DNA of 59,750 bases. Source: Bacillota bacterium (GTDB taxonomy: Bacteria > Bacillota_I > Bacilli_A > Erysipelotrichales > Erysipelotrichaceae). Positions 32,206 to 42,795 of the stretch are shown piece after piece. How positions within the stretch are numbered: position 1 is the stretch's first letter; every line of letters starts with the position of its first letter. The stretch covers positions 1 to 59,750 of the forward strand of contig JAHFCO010000011.1 in NCBI GenBank assembly GCA_023249475.1, read 5' to 3'. The translations under genes were made by a program, and so were the position numbers. The notes under the pieces were generated by a model. It was not told the DNA's origin and did not search any database. It saw nothing but the letters and a program-made list of their open reading frames with translations.

Positions 32206-32259
32206 CTTTGCATTTATAGTATAGTTCGCTTTGCATAAAGTGTCAAGTAGACTTTGCAT
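32206..32259 (-). promoter_or_regulatory. XRE promoter with three phased ATGCAAAG boxes
   Basis: Minus-strand promoter TTGACA (32241-32246), 17 bases, TATACT (32218-32223). Three direct copies of ATGCAAAG lie at 32252-32259, 32229-32236 and 32206-32213, each exactly 23 bases apart: upstream of the -35, in the spacer, and just downstream of the -10. This regular placement is what a small repressor binding cooperatively on one DNA face at about two-turn intervals would need. Confidence 0.85.
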
Positions 32260-32264
32260 GAAAA

Positions 32265-32282
32265 AACCGGATTTCTCCGGTT
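32265..32282 (-). terminator. Intrinsic terminator after the DUF3048 gene
   Basis: Minus-strand AACCGGA-GAAA-TCCGGTT followed by TTTTC; it overlaps the stop codon. Confidence 0.9.
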
Positions 32283-33294
32283 AGTTTTTCGTGATCGCGA
32301 TGTCGGGATGGACGACCTGGATCCAGGTGTTCCCTGGCAGGAGTTTGATTTCCTCCCCCTTGTCATCATAGAAGGTCGTCGGTTCCCCTTCCTTGGGTTT
32401 CTTCCATGTCCCTTTGAGGTAGGTCCCGTCGATGAAGTATTCGGCTACGCCGCTGCCTTCGAACTCGACGATGACGTATTTCACGGCTTCCACCGCATGA
32501 TGCGGGGCGTGCTGGACGATGATGTTGGTGACCTTGACTTGTTGTTTGGTGTAGGCGTCCATCATCGGGGCTTCGTTGATGAAGCGCGCATAGCGGTGTT
32601 CTTGAGGCAGGTATTCGTAGCTTACAAGGTTGGTCGAGGAATACCGCAGGTCGAGTTTATGGACGCTCGTGCCCGCATAGTAGGCGTTCTTGTCGAAGGT
32701 GAAGTGTCTCTTCACTTCGATCTCGGGGATCATCTCAAGCGCCTCCTTGGCGTTCCAATACGCATTATGGGGCGCATTGCGGGAGGGGTCGCGGGAGAAG
32801 TATTGGTCGTTGAGTCCGGTATGACCGTCGAAGCGTACGGGGAAATACGTGTCCGCGATCAAAGGTCGGACATTGCCCAATCCGGCGGCACCTGATCCAT
32901 AATGCGTGAAGGCGATGTCCCATTCGCGGATGACCCGTACGAAGGGGAAACGTGCGCTGCGCACGGGTCCCACTTTGGTCGGGAATGTTGAAGAAAAAAT
33001 TCCTAAAAACCTGGAAATCGCCCAACCGTCGACCGAAATCTCATAGACCACGTCCGCCAGTGAAATCCCGGATTGGGGTCTGGCTTCCTTGGTGTTCTCA
33101 AACATCACGCCGACCGCTTCATAGGTGTTCCCATACTTCGTCTTCCCGGTGAACACCGAGGTCGTTTCCGCTTTTCCCGTACTCAAATACGCGATCGGAT
33201 CCACGGCCTTAAAGCCCGTGATCGGATCGTTCGGTTTGGCGCTACACCCCATCAGCAAGAAACAAACCAACAAAGACAATCCCCACTTGCGCAT
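32281..33294 (-). CDS. DUF3048 lipoprotein (YerB-like)
   Basis: A 337-residue lipoprotein: signal with lipobox L-L-M-G-C (Cys17), then the DUF3048 N-terminal domain (about 55-190; motifs A-R-P-Q-S-G-I-S-L-A-D-V-V-Y-E, V-G-P-V-R-S-A-R, D-I-A-F-T-H-Y-G-S) and the C-terminal domain (about 215-330; P-G-N-T-W-I-Q-V-V). YerB-type proteins are surface-exposed and of unknown biochemical role. Monocistronic. Confidence 0.92.
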   Translation of the reverse strand: MRKWGLSLLVCFLLMGCSAKPNDPITGFKAVDPIAYLSTGKAETTSVFTGKTKYGNTYEAVGVMFENTKEARPQSGISLADVVYEISVDGWAISRFLGIFSSTFPTKVGPVRSARFPFVRVIREWDIAFTHYGSGAAGLGNVRPLIADTYFPVRFDGHTGLNDQYFSRDPSRNAPHNAYWNAKEALEMIPEIEVKRHFTFDKNAYYAGTSVHKLDLRYSSTNLVSYEYLPQEHRYARFINEAPMMDAYTKQQVKVTNIIVQHAPHHAVEAVKYVIVEFEGSGVAEYFIDGTYLKGTWKKPKEGEPTTFYDDKGEEIKLLPGNTWIQVVHPDIAITKN

Positions 33295-33360
33295 GTCTTC
33301 ATCCTTCTTTCATTAGTTTCATTCTATCACACTTGCCAGGCGATACGAAAGTACGATTGA

Positions 33361-34764
<1,404 letters not shown>

Positions 34765-34803
34765 AAAGACTGCGGTACACGAACCTGTACCGCAGTCTTT
34801 CTT
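34765..34803. terminator. Bidirectional terminator between gdhA and lipoprotein gene
   Basis: AAAGACTGCGGTAC (34765-34778) pairs perfectly with GTACCGCAGTCTTT (34787-34800), eight-base loop, followed on plus by CTTTATT and on minus by TTTAT. Confidence 0.93.
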
Positions 34804-35429
34804 TATTCAGCCGGTTCTTCGACGAAGATCGGATTCTCTTCCGCGAACGTCAGGAAGTCCCCCGTCACCGCGTTGAACAACGCCTTATTCGCATTCGCGC
34901 CATCCATCAGCCACTTCCCGTCGACCAAGGTCAGTTTGACTTCGACCGTCTTCAGCAGGTCCATTTCGGACTTCTCGGCCAAGGTAAGGAAATCCTGGAT
35001 GAACATCGCTTCGATTTCTTCTTCCGTCGCACCGCTCATCGCCATTTCGAAGGCTTTGGTGAAGATGAGGGTTACCCATTCGGTAAACAATCCGCCCAAG
35101 TCATGGGTCTTCACTTCGACCACGACGACGGCTTTTTCTTTGTCGACCGTTTCCGAAACAATCTTATATTCGAACGCCTTCAGCATCTCCGTGAGTTTCG
35201 TCTGCAACTCAAGCGGCGTCTCCGGATTCTCTTCGATCTGGTTGAACGTATCGAAGGTCGTCACTTCTTCCGTAAAGTAAAGCGTGTCGTCGAATTCCGA
35301 ATTGATATCCGCCTTCAGCGCCGTCAAGAACGCTTCGATCGGTTCCGTGGGTTTGGGTTTCGCAGCGCAACCGCCAAGCGTCAGGATCAATGCGCTTACG
35401 ACCCCCAAAAGTACGATGATTTTTCTCAT
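34803..35429 (-). CDS. Lipoprotein of unknown function (DUF5105-like)
   Basis: A 208-residue lipoprotein: signal with lipobox T-L-G-G-C (Cys21) and an A-A-K-P-K-P-T-E-P linker. The remainder, with alternating helices and a C-terminal V-K-L-T-L-V-D-G-K-W-L-M-D, resembles NTF2-like/DUF5105 lipoproteins of Firmicutes. Acidic throughout. GGAGGGAAT precedes the ATG. It lies just outside the AT-rich cassette and has its own promoter. Confidence 0.75.
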   Translation of the reverse strand: MRKIIVLLGVVSALILTLGGCAAKPKPTEPIEAFLTALKADINSEFDDTLYFTEEVTTFDTFNQIEENPETPLELQTKLTEMLKAFEYKIVSETVDKEKAVVVVEVKTHDLGGLFTEWVTLIFTKAFEMAMSGATEEEIEAMFIQDFLTLAEKSEMDLLKTVEVKLTLVDGKWLMDGANANKALFNAVTGDFLTFAEENPIFVEEPAE

Positions 35430-35489
35430 ATTCCCTCCAAGCGGTTTCCCGTCCTTATAGATACTCAGTTCTCACAAGAGAACCCGTAA

Positions 35490-35517
35490 ATAATATTCTT
35501 ACACTAACTGTTGTTAA
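35490..35517 (-). promoter_or_regulatory. Promoter of the DUF5105-like lipoprotein gene
   Basis: Minus-strand TTAACA (35512-35517), 16 bases, TATTAT (35490-35495), within the edge of the AT-rich segment. The gap 35430-35631 holds nothing else recognised. Confidence 0.6.
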
Positions 35518-35631
35518 ACAAGCCTGACTAATTGATGGTTGCTAGAGATAAACACGAATCATATTAATTTTGACATATCGACTACTGTTAGTTTTAATGC
35601 AATATGGCCTAACTAATGAGAACTCATTGCA

Positions 35632-37020
35632 CTAATTTGAAACAACCATGAATGCTTTTATATTCTGCTTTACCTGAATCAATGAATCCGGATTCGGTAT
35701 CATGACATATAATAATCGACTACCCATACTATATGTGGGTTTCATCGCTCCGACACCAGATAAATTTGATGTCGTGATATCCCACGCTATGTTATTATCG
35801 ATTTGCTTTTTTATCAACTTTGATAAGTCATCGGTTGTGAAGTTCGTATCGATACTTTTTCCCACAGCCTTGATTATGCCTTCTATTTTGGTAAATGTTG
35901 AAGGAGAAAGAAGTTTGCCAATAATGCCCTTTATGACTTCCTGCTGATTTAGTCCACGTTGGATATCACCAGACTCAAACTGATGACGTGCACGAGCGAA
36001 AGTTAACGCCTCTGCAGAATTCAATGAATTCATTCCTGAAACGAAATGACTCCCATCTTCAGTTGTGAAACTATATTTTGAGTAAACATTGATATTGCCG
36101 ATAACATCTACCAATTTTGTAAGTGAAGTGAAATTTACACGAACATAGTAGTTTATATCAATATCAAGCAAGTTTTCAATTGTTTTTACAGTACAATTTA
36201 CACCATATATTCCAGAATGAGTGAGTTTATCATAATCACCTGTCTTGCATCCTAATTGCGTGTATGTGTCTCTAGGAATACTTATTGTCAAGATTTTGTT
36301 TGTTCCCGGGTTGACCACCATCAGAATATTGACATCACTTCTCGAACGCAAATTGATTGAACCCGCGATATCAATTCCACTTATCAATACAGTAAACGGT
36401 TTTTTTGAAATGTCGACTTCCTTAACTATGACTTCTTTGATAGTAGATTTTTCTACCGTCCAAATTATTCTTGTTTTTGATTCGAAGTCAGGGTCCATTT
36501 CCTTAAGGTAATCTCTCATTGAGTTATCAAGCACAAGAATGTCAATCTTACCATTGTAAAGCAACTCCATATTCGACTGATCATCAGTGACAGATTCCCA
36601 TGTATAGTCTCCGATTTTTGAGTTAAGTTGATCCACTAGAAACGTTTCAGTCAACTCGTCCATCGTTTGCGATGAGCCAAACGTCGCGCCTTTGGTGTCT
36701 TCTATTGTCATCAATTCACTATCTTTCACTACAACAAAAGTGATTATATTCTTTTCTGTCTCAGTGTAATTTATTACTCTTTCTGCAGAATATTGAGTAT
36801 AAAACAGAAAACTTGAACTTATTATAAACAATAAGGCAACAGTAATTTTTAGTGTTTTTGAAAACTTCGACACACCTACTGTCAATACTAGAAAAGAGAT
36901 TGCACCTAAAACGACCACCACAGTCGTAGGGACAAATGTGTTGTAAATTAAAGCCAGAATCAAATACAATGAAGAAAACGCTAGAATAATACTAAGTATA
37001 TTTTTACGTAAAAATTTCAT
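35632..37020 (-). CDS. LytR-CpsA-Psr (LCP) family glycopolymer ligase
   Basis: A 462-residue protein: three N-terminal membrane segments (to about residue 90), an extracytoplasmic region resembling a solute-binding fold (about 105-215), then the LCP domain (about 235-455) with R-S-R-S-D-V-N-I-L, I-S-I-P-R-D-T-Y and F-A-R-A-R-H-x-F-x-x-G-D-x-x-R. LCP enzymes transfer undecaprenyl-linked glycopolymers to peptidoglycan or other acceptors. The start at 37020 has AAAGG ten bases upstream. It is the last gene of the cassette, the expected place for the attachment step. Confidence 0.9.
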   Translation of the reverse strand: MKFLRKNILSIILAFSSLYLILALIYNTFVPTTVVVVLGAISFLVLTVGVSKFSKTLKITVALLFIISSSFLFYTQYSAERVINYTETEKNIITFVVVKDSELMTIEDTKGATFGSSQTMDELTETFLVDQLNSKIGDYTWESVTDDQSNMELLYNGKIDILVLDNSMRDYLKEMDPDFESKTRIIWTVEKSTIKEVIVKEVDISKKPFTVLISGIDIAGSINLRSRSDVNILMVVNPGTNKILTISIPRDTYTQLGCKTGDYDKLTHSGIYGVNCTVKTIENLLDIDINYYVRVNFTSLTKLVDVIGNINVYSKYSFTTEDGSHFVSGMNSLNSAEALTFARARHQFESGDIQRGLNQQEVIKGIIGKLLSPSTFTKIEGIIKAVGKSIDTNFTTDDLSKLIKKQIDNNIAWDITTSNLSGVGAMKPTYSMGSRLLYVMIPNPDSLIQVKQNIKAFMVVSN

Positions 37021-37172
37021 TTCATTAAAACCTTTCAATGTATATAATAACTTAAATTTGATTGAATGCATATATTTGTTATGAATTTCTGGTTCATGGC
37101 GTCAGAATTACATAACCTTATATCCGATTGCCAAGTTCTAGTTCTTGATTCCACCAAAGAACTGGAAATAAT

Positions 37173-37703
37173 CTATCCAATTTGAAAGTGTTTCTTAAGT
37201 GCTCTTTCCTTTTCTTTCTTTGATAAATTGCCAAATCCAAGAGACTCAATTTTAGCTTTTTCAAGATATTCATCAACTGACTTTATTACTTTCGCAGGAA
37301 CACCGGCAATAACTGAATTCTCTGGGAAGCTCCCTTTTACAATAGATCCCGCCCCGATAATGCTTCGATTGCCAATACTCGTACCAGGCAGAATAATCGA
37401 TCTTATCCCAATATATACATCATTGCCTATTGCAATCGGAGCGGTCAATTCTAGATCAGGCACTTCTTTCCTAAGAATGAGCGGCCCTCCGTCATGAGTG
37501 ACAAAAGTTACGTCTGCAGTGATGTACACATCATTCCAAATAGAGATGAGCCAGGGTTCGGTACTAAACATATTTGGCTTCATACCATAGAAATGAACAT
37601 TGTTTCCAAGCTTCACACCTAAATGCTTGGCGTAGTTTAGCGGTGCGACTTTTGACCAAACGAATCGAACCAAGTGGTCAATAATTTGAATGACTCTTCT
37701 CAT
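37173..37703 (-). CDS. Hexapeptide-repeat O-acetyltransferase (LbH)
   Basis: A 176-residue left-handed beta-helix acyltransferase. Imperfect hexapeptides run from I-G-N-D-V-Y-I-G to I-I-G-A-G-S-I-V; the catalytic-type His is in T-H-D-G-G and the ending V-I-A-G-V-P-A-K-V-I-K is the classic CatB/Maa/WbbJ motif. Probably O-acetylates the polymer or a sugar. GGAGGGTAAA sits before the ATG at 37703; the longer in-frame start is rejected. Confidence 0.9.
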   Translation of the reverse strand: MRRVIQIIDHLVRFVWSKVAPLNYAKHLGVKLGNNVHFYGMKPNMFSTEPWLISIWNDVYITADVTFVTHDGGPLILRKEVPDLELTAPIAIGNDVYIGIRSIILPGTSIGNRSIIGAGSIVKGSFPENSVIAGVPAKVIKSVDEYLEKAKIESLGFGNLSKKEKERALKKHFQIG

Positions 37704-37803
37704 TTTACCCTCCATAAGTGTTGATGGCACATTTTACTCTAGAAACAATTCATAATCTAACATATACTACCCTGTGAGTTTCAACAATATTCTTTACTCG
37801 CGA

Positions 37804-39180
37804 TTACTCGACTTTCTTCTTTAGTGCCTCTATGTTACTCCAGACGAGGTCAAGACTTGCAACTGATTCAGCTAGCATTATCCAGAAAAGAACATATACA
37901 ACAACCCCGTTTGTTAACATTGTGCCTAAAACAATCGACACTAATAATGTTGGATAAAGTGAATTAAGCGGAGACATTTTGCTTAGTTCTCTTGAGAACC
38001 TTTTCAATGTGTGTTGCGTAATGTGAATGAACGGGATTGATAAGGATATGCCTGCAATTACCCCATAGTAAGTCATTATTTTTAGTGGTAATATATGAGG
38101 AACCGGATTTTGGAAATCTATCGGTAAACCGAAAAATGGGTTAGAAAATATAGCTTCAAATGCATAAGCATACCCATCCAAACGTGATAAAATCGATATA
38201 TTTCCTAAATTCAAGAAGAAATGATTTAAAATTTCAAAAACCTTTTCTCTAAATATAAATGAAACTAAAAAGAAACAGACCAAGACTATAACCTTCGAGC
38301 GTGTCTTTAAGCAGAAAATCAATCTCATTGATATAGCAATGAACACCAAACCGATCATAAAGATTGGGCCTCTTGTCAGCGAATTAAACCATGTGATAAT
38401 TCCGATAAGAGTCAAAAACAAAGCTACGAGGACACTCGTCATCTTCGGTTTGGATTTTATTAACAAATATGTTCCTGTTGATATAAAGGCAGTTGCATAG
38501 ACTCCTAAAGAGTTAGGGTTATGGAATTGAGCGAATTTCATAACATCAAGACTCTGCTTATCGAAATTGCCAAATGATATTTTAGCTTGAACAATTATCG
38601 GACCAAGATTTTCCCATATATCCCCACCAAGAATGTATGAATAAGTTGCCCCGTTTATTTCTCTAGTAATCGGGCCAAGAATTAGTACAATGATCGATAT
38701 AGATGCTTGAATAACTAGTAGACGAATAAATGATTTTTCTGAATCAAAATTACGAGATCCAAAAACCCACAAGAAAAAAAACGGAGTACCCAACCAAATC
38801 AGTTCAGAAAGCGATAGAATTATTCCCTCTCCTCTGAACAAATTAACTAGTACTACTGTAGCGGATGTAAACAGTAACGGAACAAAGTAGAATACTATGA
38901 ATTCTTTCTTAATTTTCTTTGATTTGTATAGTTCATAAACTTTGAAAATTACATAGACAAACATAAATAAGGTTAACCCTCTGACAATAACCTTATAGAA
39001 AGGTATGAACCGAATAATCGAATTCATTACACCCGACGAGTCCGTATCTGAGCCGATAATTGCGATAGTTGCAACAAAACCAAGTGTTCTTTCTTTCCAA
39101 ATCATCAAACCACATACCAAAATAAGGATTAAGACTATAAATAATGAGATTATTTTGTCCACCTCCGATCTTGAGAACAC
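37804..39180 (-). CDS. Wzy-like O-antigen polymerase/ligase
   Basis: A 458-residue membrane protein with about eleven segments and the Wzy_C/O-antigen ligase motif near residues 325-350 (D-G-Y-A-Y-A-F-E-A-I-F-S-N-P-F-F-G-L-P), plus S-L-T-R-G-P-I-F-M. It would polymerise undecaprenyl-linked repeat units. The start is uncertain: GTG at 39180 lacks a ribosome binding site, while a perfect GGAGGTG lies inside the frame near 39163, followed only by non-standard start codons. A second Wzy-like gene is at 51757. Confidence 0.85.
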   Translation of the reverse strand: MFSRSEVDKIISLFIVLILILVCGLMIWKERTLGFVATIAIIGSDTDSSGVMNSIIRFIPFYKVIVRGLTLFMFVYVIFKVYELYKSKKIKKEFIVFYFVPLLFTSATVVLVNLFRGEGIILSLSELIWLGTPFFFLWVFGSRNFDSEKSFIRLLVIQASISIIVLILGPITREINGATYSYILGGDIWENLGPIIVQAKISFGNFDKQSLDVMKFAQFHNPNSLGVYATAFISTGTYLLIKSKPKMTSVLVALFLTLIGIITWFNSLTRGPIFMIGLVFIAISMRLIFCLKTRSKVIVLVCFFLVSFIFREKVFEILNHFFLNLGNISILSRLDGYAYAFEAIFSNPFFGLPIDFQNPVPHILPLKIMTYYGVIAGISLSIPFIHITQHTLKRFSRELSKMSPLNSLYPTLLVSIVLGTMLTNGVVVYVLFWIMLAESVASLDLVWSNIEALKKKVE

Positions 39181-39229
39181 TTCTGATTCTATAAACTTGA
39201 GTCAATATATACATCCATGAACAATGAGT

Positions 39230-40384
39230 TCATTGGAGTATATCAATCAATTTTTCAGCATAGTTCTTATAGAAAAAACTCTCCATAAAAGTCCTTCTTG
39301 CATTTTCCCGCATTTTTAGTCGAACTTCTGTATTTGTCTCTAAAACAATTGATAATGTTTTACTAATACAATTGCTTGAACAATCATCAACGACAAACCC
39401 GTTCTCTCCATCTTTAATATAATCACCTAGATCAGAAGTCAAATTCGATATGATCGGAGTCCCTACCATAAGACTCTCAACTATCTTAGTTGGAAATCCT
39501 GCTTTTGCATATCTCAGTTTTGATGGTCTGAGTAAAACCGAGAAGTCAGATTTAACTAAATTATCAAGAACAACATCCCTGGGAACTCTGCCAAGAACTC
39601 TTAATGATTTCATTATTCTAGATATATCACAATTTCGATTGGAGAGTAAATCCTCAATTTCAGAACTATTTACACCAATAATTGTAAACTCAATACGGTT
39701 TAGTTGATCATCGTTCAAACTACAGAATCCTTCCAAAATTACGCCCAAATAGTCTTTCTTACCAGGTGAACCCGCATAAATTATTCTCAACTTTCGTTCA
39801 TCCATCTTGGGAAATGAATGTATTTCAAATTCATCCAGAATCACTGGTATTCTAACAGTTTTAATGCCTTTTCTTGAATAGTAATCTTCAAGAAATTTGC
39901 TAATTGCAATAACGCGAAAGTTCTTGTTTATCAAAAAACGATTATTAATGTCTTTTCTAATATATGCAGGCGACAGGCAACCTAAACGAAATTGCTCTGG
40001 GGAATACCATTCGACACTATCATGCACTAGTCTTATGTTTCTTTTTTTAGCAAATGAAGCTAATTCAATTACTGCCGCTATTGGTAAGCTCACTATCCAA
40101 AGACAATCAACTTCGAATTCATCCGTGTATTTTTCAAGATATTTTAGTAATCGCCGGGTGTATGCCATATAATTCAAAACTCTTTCAACCTTATTCTTGC
40201 TAGCAATTCTGAGACTGGCGAATTGCGTCCCCTTGTAAACGTCAACGTTCTGACTTGGCGCTCCCATTCCAATTACGAAAACATCAAATCCGTTTTCCAT
40301 AAGTAATCTGGAAAAAGCAAATTCTCTAACTGCCCCGGCATCTCCATCAGGGAATCTATTGTATGTTACGATTACAACTCGCAC
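39230..40384 (-). CDS. Glycosyltransferase, GT4-like
   Basis: A 384-residue GT-B glycosyltransferase. The N-terminal half begins V-V-I-V-T-Y-N-R-F-P; the C-terminal nucleotide-sugar half has I-I-Y-A-G-S-P-G-K-K-D-Y and K-A-G-F-P-T-K-I-V-E-S-L-M-V-G-T-P-I, which keeps the second but not the first Glu of the EX7E motif. The start is GTG at 40384 with GGAGG five bases upstream. Substrate unknown. Confidence 0.87.
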   Translation of the reverse strand: MRVVIVTYNRFPDGDAGAVREFAFSRLLMENGFDVFVIGMGAPSQNVDVYKGTQFASLRIASKNKVERVLNYMAYTRRLLKYLEKYTDEFEVDCLWIVSLPIAAVIELASFAKKRNIRLVHDSVEWYSPEQFRLGCLSPAYIRKDINNRFLINKNFRVIAISKFLEDYYSRKGIKTVRIPVILDEFEIHSFPKMDERKLRIIYAGSPGKKDYLGVILEGFCSLNDDQLNRIEFTIIGVNSSEIEDLLSNRNCDISRIMKSLRVLGRVPRDVVLDNLVKSDFSVLLRPSKLRYAKAGFPTKIVESLMVGTPIISNLTSDLGDYIKDGENGFVVDDCSSNCISKTLSIVLETNTEVRLKMRENARRTFMESFFYKNYAEKLIDILQ

Positions 40385-40485
40385 GTTATCCTCCAATATT
40401 TTTCACCTTTAGCATTCAACTACATCGTCAAGTATTCTTGAAAAACGAAACAATGTCAAGTTTTCAATAACCGTTAACGCAATAT

Positions 40486-41460
40486 CTATAAATTCTCTTT
40501 ATACCATTCAATCACAGCTTTGATACCTTCGCTAAAACTCCAACTAGGATCATATCCTAAGTAGGTTCGCGCCTTAGTGATATCTGCAAAACTATGTTTT
40601 ATATCTCCACTTCTGTCCGAAACGTACAAAGGTTTGATATCAACATCTAGCGCTGAACAAAGCGAGTAATACACATCAATCAAGTACTCTCTTCCACCAT
40701 AAGCGATATTGAAGGCCTCACCAGCCATATCGCTGGAAGCCTTGCACGCCTTAAGATTCGCTTCAATAACGTTTTCAATGAACGTAAAATCTCTGCTTTG
40801 TTTACCGTCACCGTTTATGACTGGCTGCTCATTGTTCATAAGCAACTTTATAAATTTGGGGATTACTGCAGCATAGGCACCATTGGGATCCTGTCTTTTT
40901 CCAAATACATTGAAATACCTTAACCCATATGTGTCAAGTCCATACAAATTTGAGTAAAGCTTTGCATACATTTCGTCAACCATTTTAGTTACGGCATAAG
41001 GTGAAAGCAAGTTCCCTTCTCTTCCCTCACTTTTTGGAAGTTTTGGCTCATCTCCATAAACTGAAGAACTTGAAGCATATACGAATTTCTTTACGTGACT
41101 GTGGCGTGCTGCTTCAAGCATGTTTAGCGTTCCACGAATGTTTATTTCTTCATAAACTAAGGGCATTTCGATGCTACGGGGTACACTGCCCCATGCTGCT
41201 TGATGCAATACATAATCAACGCCAATACAAGCATCAATGCAAGTTTGTAAATCTCGAACGTCACCCAAAATAAACGTGTAATTTTCATGATTTAAGAATA
41301 AATCTACGTTCTCTTTGCTCCCATTTGATAAATTATCTAGACATCTTACTCTATATCCACGTTGAAGTAAAACTTCACACAAATTTGACCCAATAAATCC
41401 GGCGCCTCCGGTAACTAGGAATGTAGTATCTTTTGCAAACGTAACGTTTTCGTAACCCAT
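40486..41460 (-). CDS. wbpP: UDP-GlcNAc(A) 4-epimerase, WbpP/TviC-like
   Basis: A 324-residue extended SDR. NAD site G-G-A-G-F-I-G-S near residue 20, catalytic Ser in A-S-S-S-S-V-Y-G and Y-x3-K in Y-A-V-T-K. The spacing and R-N/D-F-T-F-I-E-N-V-I-E-A-N motif fit WbpP/TviC, which epimerise UDP-GlcNAc or UDP-GlcNAcA at C4. AAGGAGATTACTCT precedes the ATG. It follows the dehydrogenase gene by 15 bases; together they can make UDP-GalNAcA. Confidence 0.9.
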   Translation of the reverse strand: MGYENVTFAKDTTFLVTGGAGFIGSNLCEVLLQRGYRVRCLDNLSNGSKENVDLFLNHENYTFILGDVRDLQTCIDACIGVDYVLHQAAWGSVPRSIEMPLVYEEINIRGTLNMLEAARHSHVKKFVYASSSSVYGDEPKLPKSEGREGNLLSPYAVTKMVDEMYAKLYSNLYGLDTYGLRYFNVFGKRQDPNGAYAAVIPKFIKLLMNNEQPVINGDGKQSRDFTFIENVIEANLKACKASSDMAGEAFNIAYGGREYLIDVYYSLCSALDVDIKPLYVSDRSGDIKHSFADITKARTYLGYDPSWSFSEGIKAVIEWYKENL

Positions 41461-41475
41461 AGAGTAATCTCCTTT

Positions 41476-42795
41476 CTATAAACGCCAGTAATGATATCCC
41501 AATTCTTCATATTTTGTTCGATCGAGTATTCCCTTAACATCCATAATCACCCGTGATTCGTTCGCCGTTTTCCCAAACATCATATTAAAATCGGTCTGAC
41601 CAAGATTTAGGAACTCACGATGCGCTACCGCGATAATGATTGCATTCACATTTTCAATATCGCTTATCTGACTTAACGCTAATCCATATTCTTGTACAAC
41701 TTCTTTGTTGTTAGCCTCTGGATCATAAATTTTGGGTACCAATCCATATTCATTGAGTTCATTAACAATATCAATGACTCGTGTATTGCGTGTGTCGGGG
41801 CAATTTTCTTTGAATGTAAATCCTAGTATTGCAATTTTCGCGGATTTGACTGAAACATTCGCCTTGATCAGCTTTTTTATTAGGTTCTCGACAACATACT
41901 TGCCCATATCATCATTTATCCGTCTGCCTGCAAGTACTATTTGTGAATGATACCCTAACTGTTCAGCCTTATAAGTTAAATAATATGGATCAACACCTAT
42001 GCAATGGCCACCGACGAGTCCGGGATAAAAATGCAGAAAATTCCATTTTGTTCCTGCTGCTTTCAAAACTTCGCTTGTGTCTATTCCCATTTTATTGAAG
42101 ATAATGGAAAGTTCATTCATAAATGCAATATTTATGTCTCTCTGAGAATTTTCAATTACTTTAGCAGCTTCTGCAACTTTGATCGATTGTGCGCGATATA
42201 CCCCGGCCACAACTACCAATTCATACACGCTGGCAATAATTTCTAGTGATTCATGATCCATTCCTGAAACTACCTTGATGATGGATTCCAATCGATGAAC
42301 TTTATCCCCTGGATTGATTCTTTCTGGAGAGTACCCAACCTTAAACTCTGTTCCACATTTCATCCCAGATACCTTCTCCAATATCGGGATACATACTTCT
42401 TCAGTCACACCAGGATAAACAGTCGACTCAAAAACAACGATTGCACCTTTGACTAAATTTCTCCCAACAATCTGACTGGCTGATTCTATTGATCTTAAGT
42501 CAGGCGAATGATCCGGATTTACAGGAGTGGGTACGGAAACGATGTGAAACACCGATTTTTTTAGTTCGTTTTCGTCAGAAGTGAATTTTACGGTTGAATT
42601 CCTTATTGCATCATTCCCGACTTCGTTCGTAGGGTCAATCCCTCTCTTATACAAATCCACTTTTTCTTCGCTTATGTCAAACCCAATTACATCAGCAACC
42701 TTTGAAAACGCGACTGCAATCGGCATGCCGACATATCCAAGACCAATTACGGATATTTGTAGTTCTCTGTTACGAATTTTCTCGACGTAGCTCAA
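41476..42795 (-). CDS. tviB: UDP-N-acetylhexosamine 6-dehydrogenase, TviB/WbpO-like
   Basis: A 439-residue nucleotide-sugar dehydrogenase. NAD site G-L-G-Y-V-G-M-P near residue 18, active-site Cys in G-G-H-C-I-G-V-D-P-Y-Y, and the C-terminal UDP-binding domain. The F-E-S-T-V-Y-P-G and A-K-V-I-E-N-S-Q-R-D motifs are those of the TviB/WbpO group oxidising UDP-GlcNAc or UDP-GalNAc to the uronate. Start codon TTG at 42795 with GGGGGAG seven bases upstream. Overlaps the next glycosyltransferase by 26 bases. Confidence 0.92.
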   Translation of the reverse strand: MSYVEKIRNRELQISVIGLGYVGMPIAVAFSKVADVIGFDISEEKVDLYKRGIDPTNEVGNDAIRNSTVKFTSDENELKKSVFHIVSVPTPVNPDHSPDLRSIESASQIVGRNLVKGAIVVFESTVYPGVTEEVCIPILEKVSGMKCGTEFKVGYSPERINPGDKVHRLESIIKVVSGMDHESLEIIASVYELVVVAGVYRAQSIKVAEAAKVIENSQRDINIAFMNELSIIFNKMGIDTSEVLKAAGTKWNFLHFYPGLVGGHCIGVDPYYLTYKAEQLGYHSQIVLAGRRINDDMGKYVVENLIKKLIKANVSVKSAKIAILGFTFKENCPDTRNTRVIDIVNELNEYGLVPKIYDPEANNKEVVQEYGLALSQISDIENVNAIIIAVAHREFLNLGQTDFNMMFGKTANESRVIMDVKGILDRTKYEELGYHYWRL

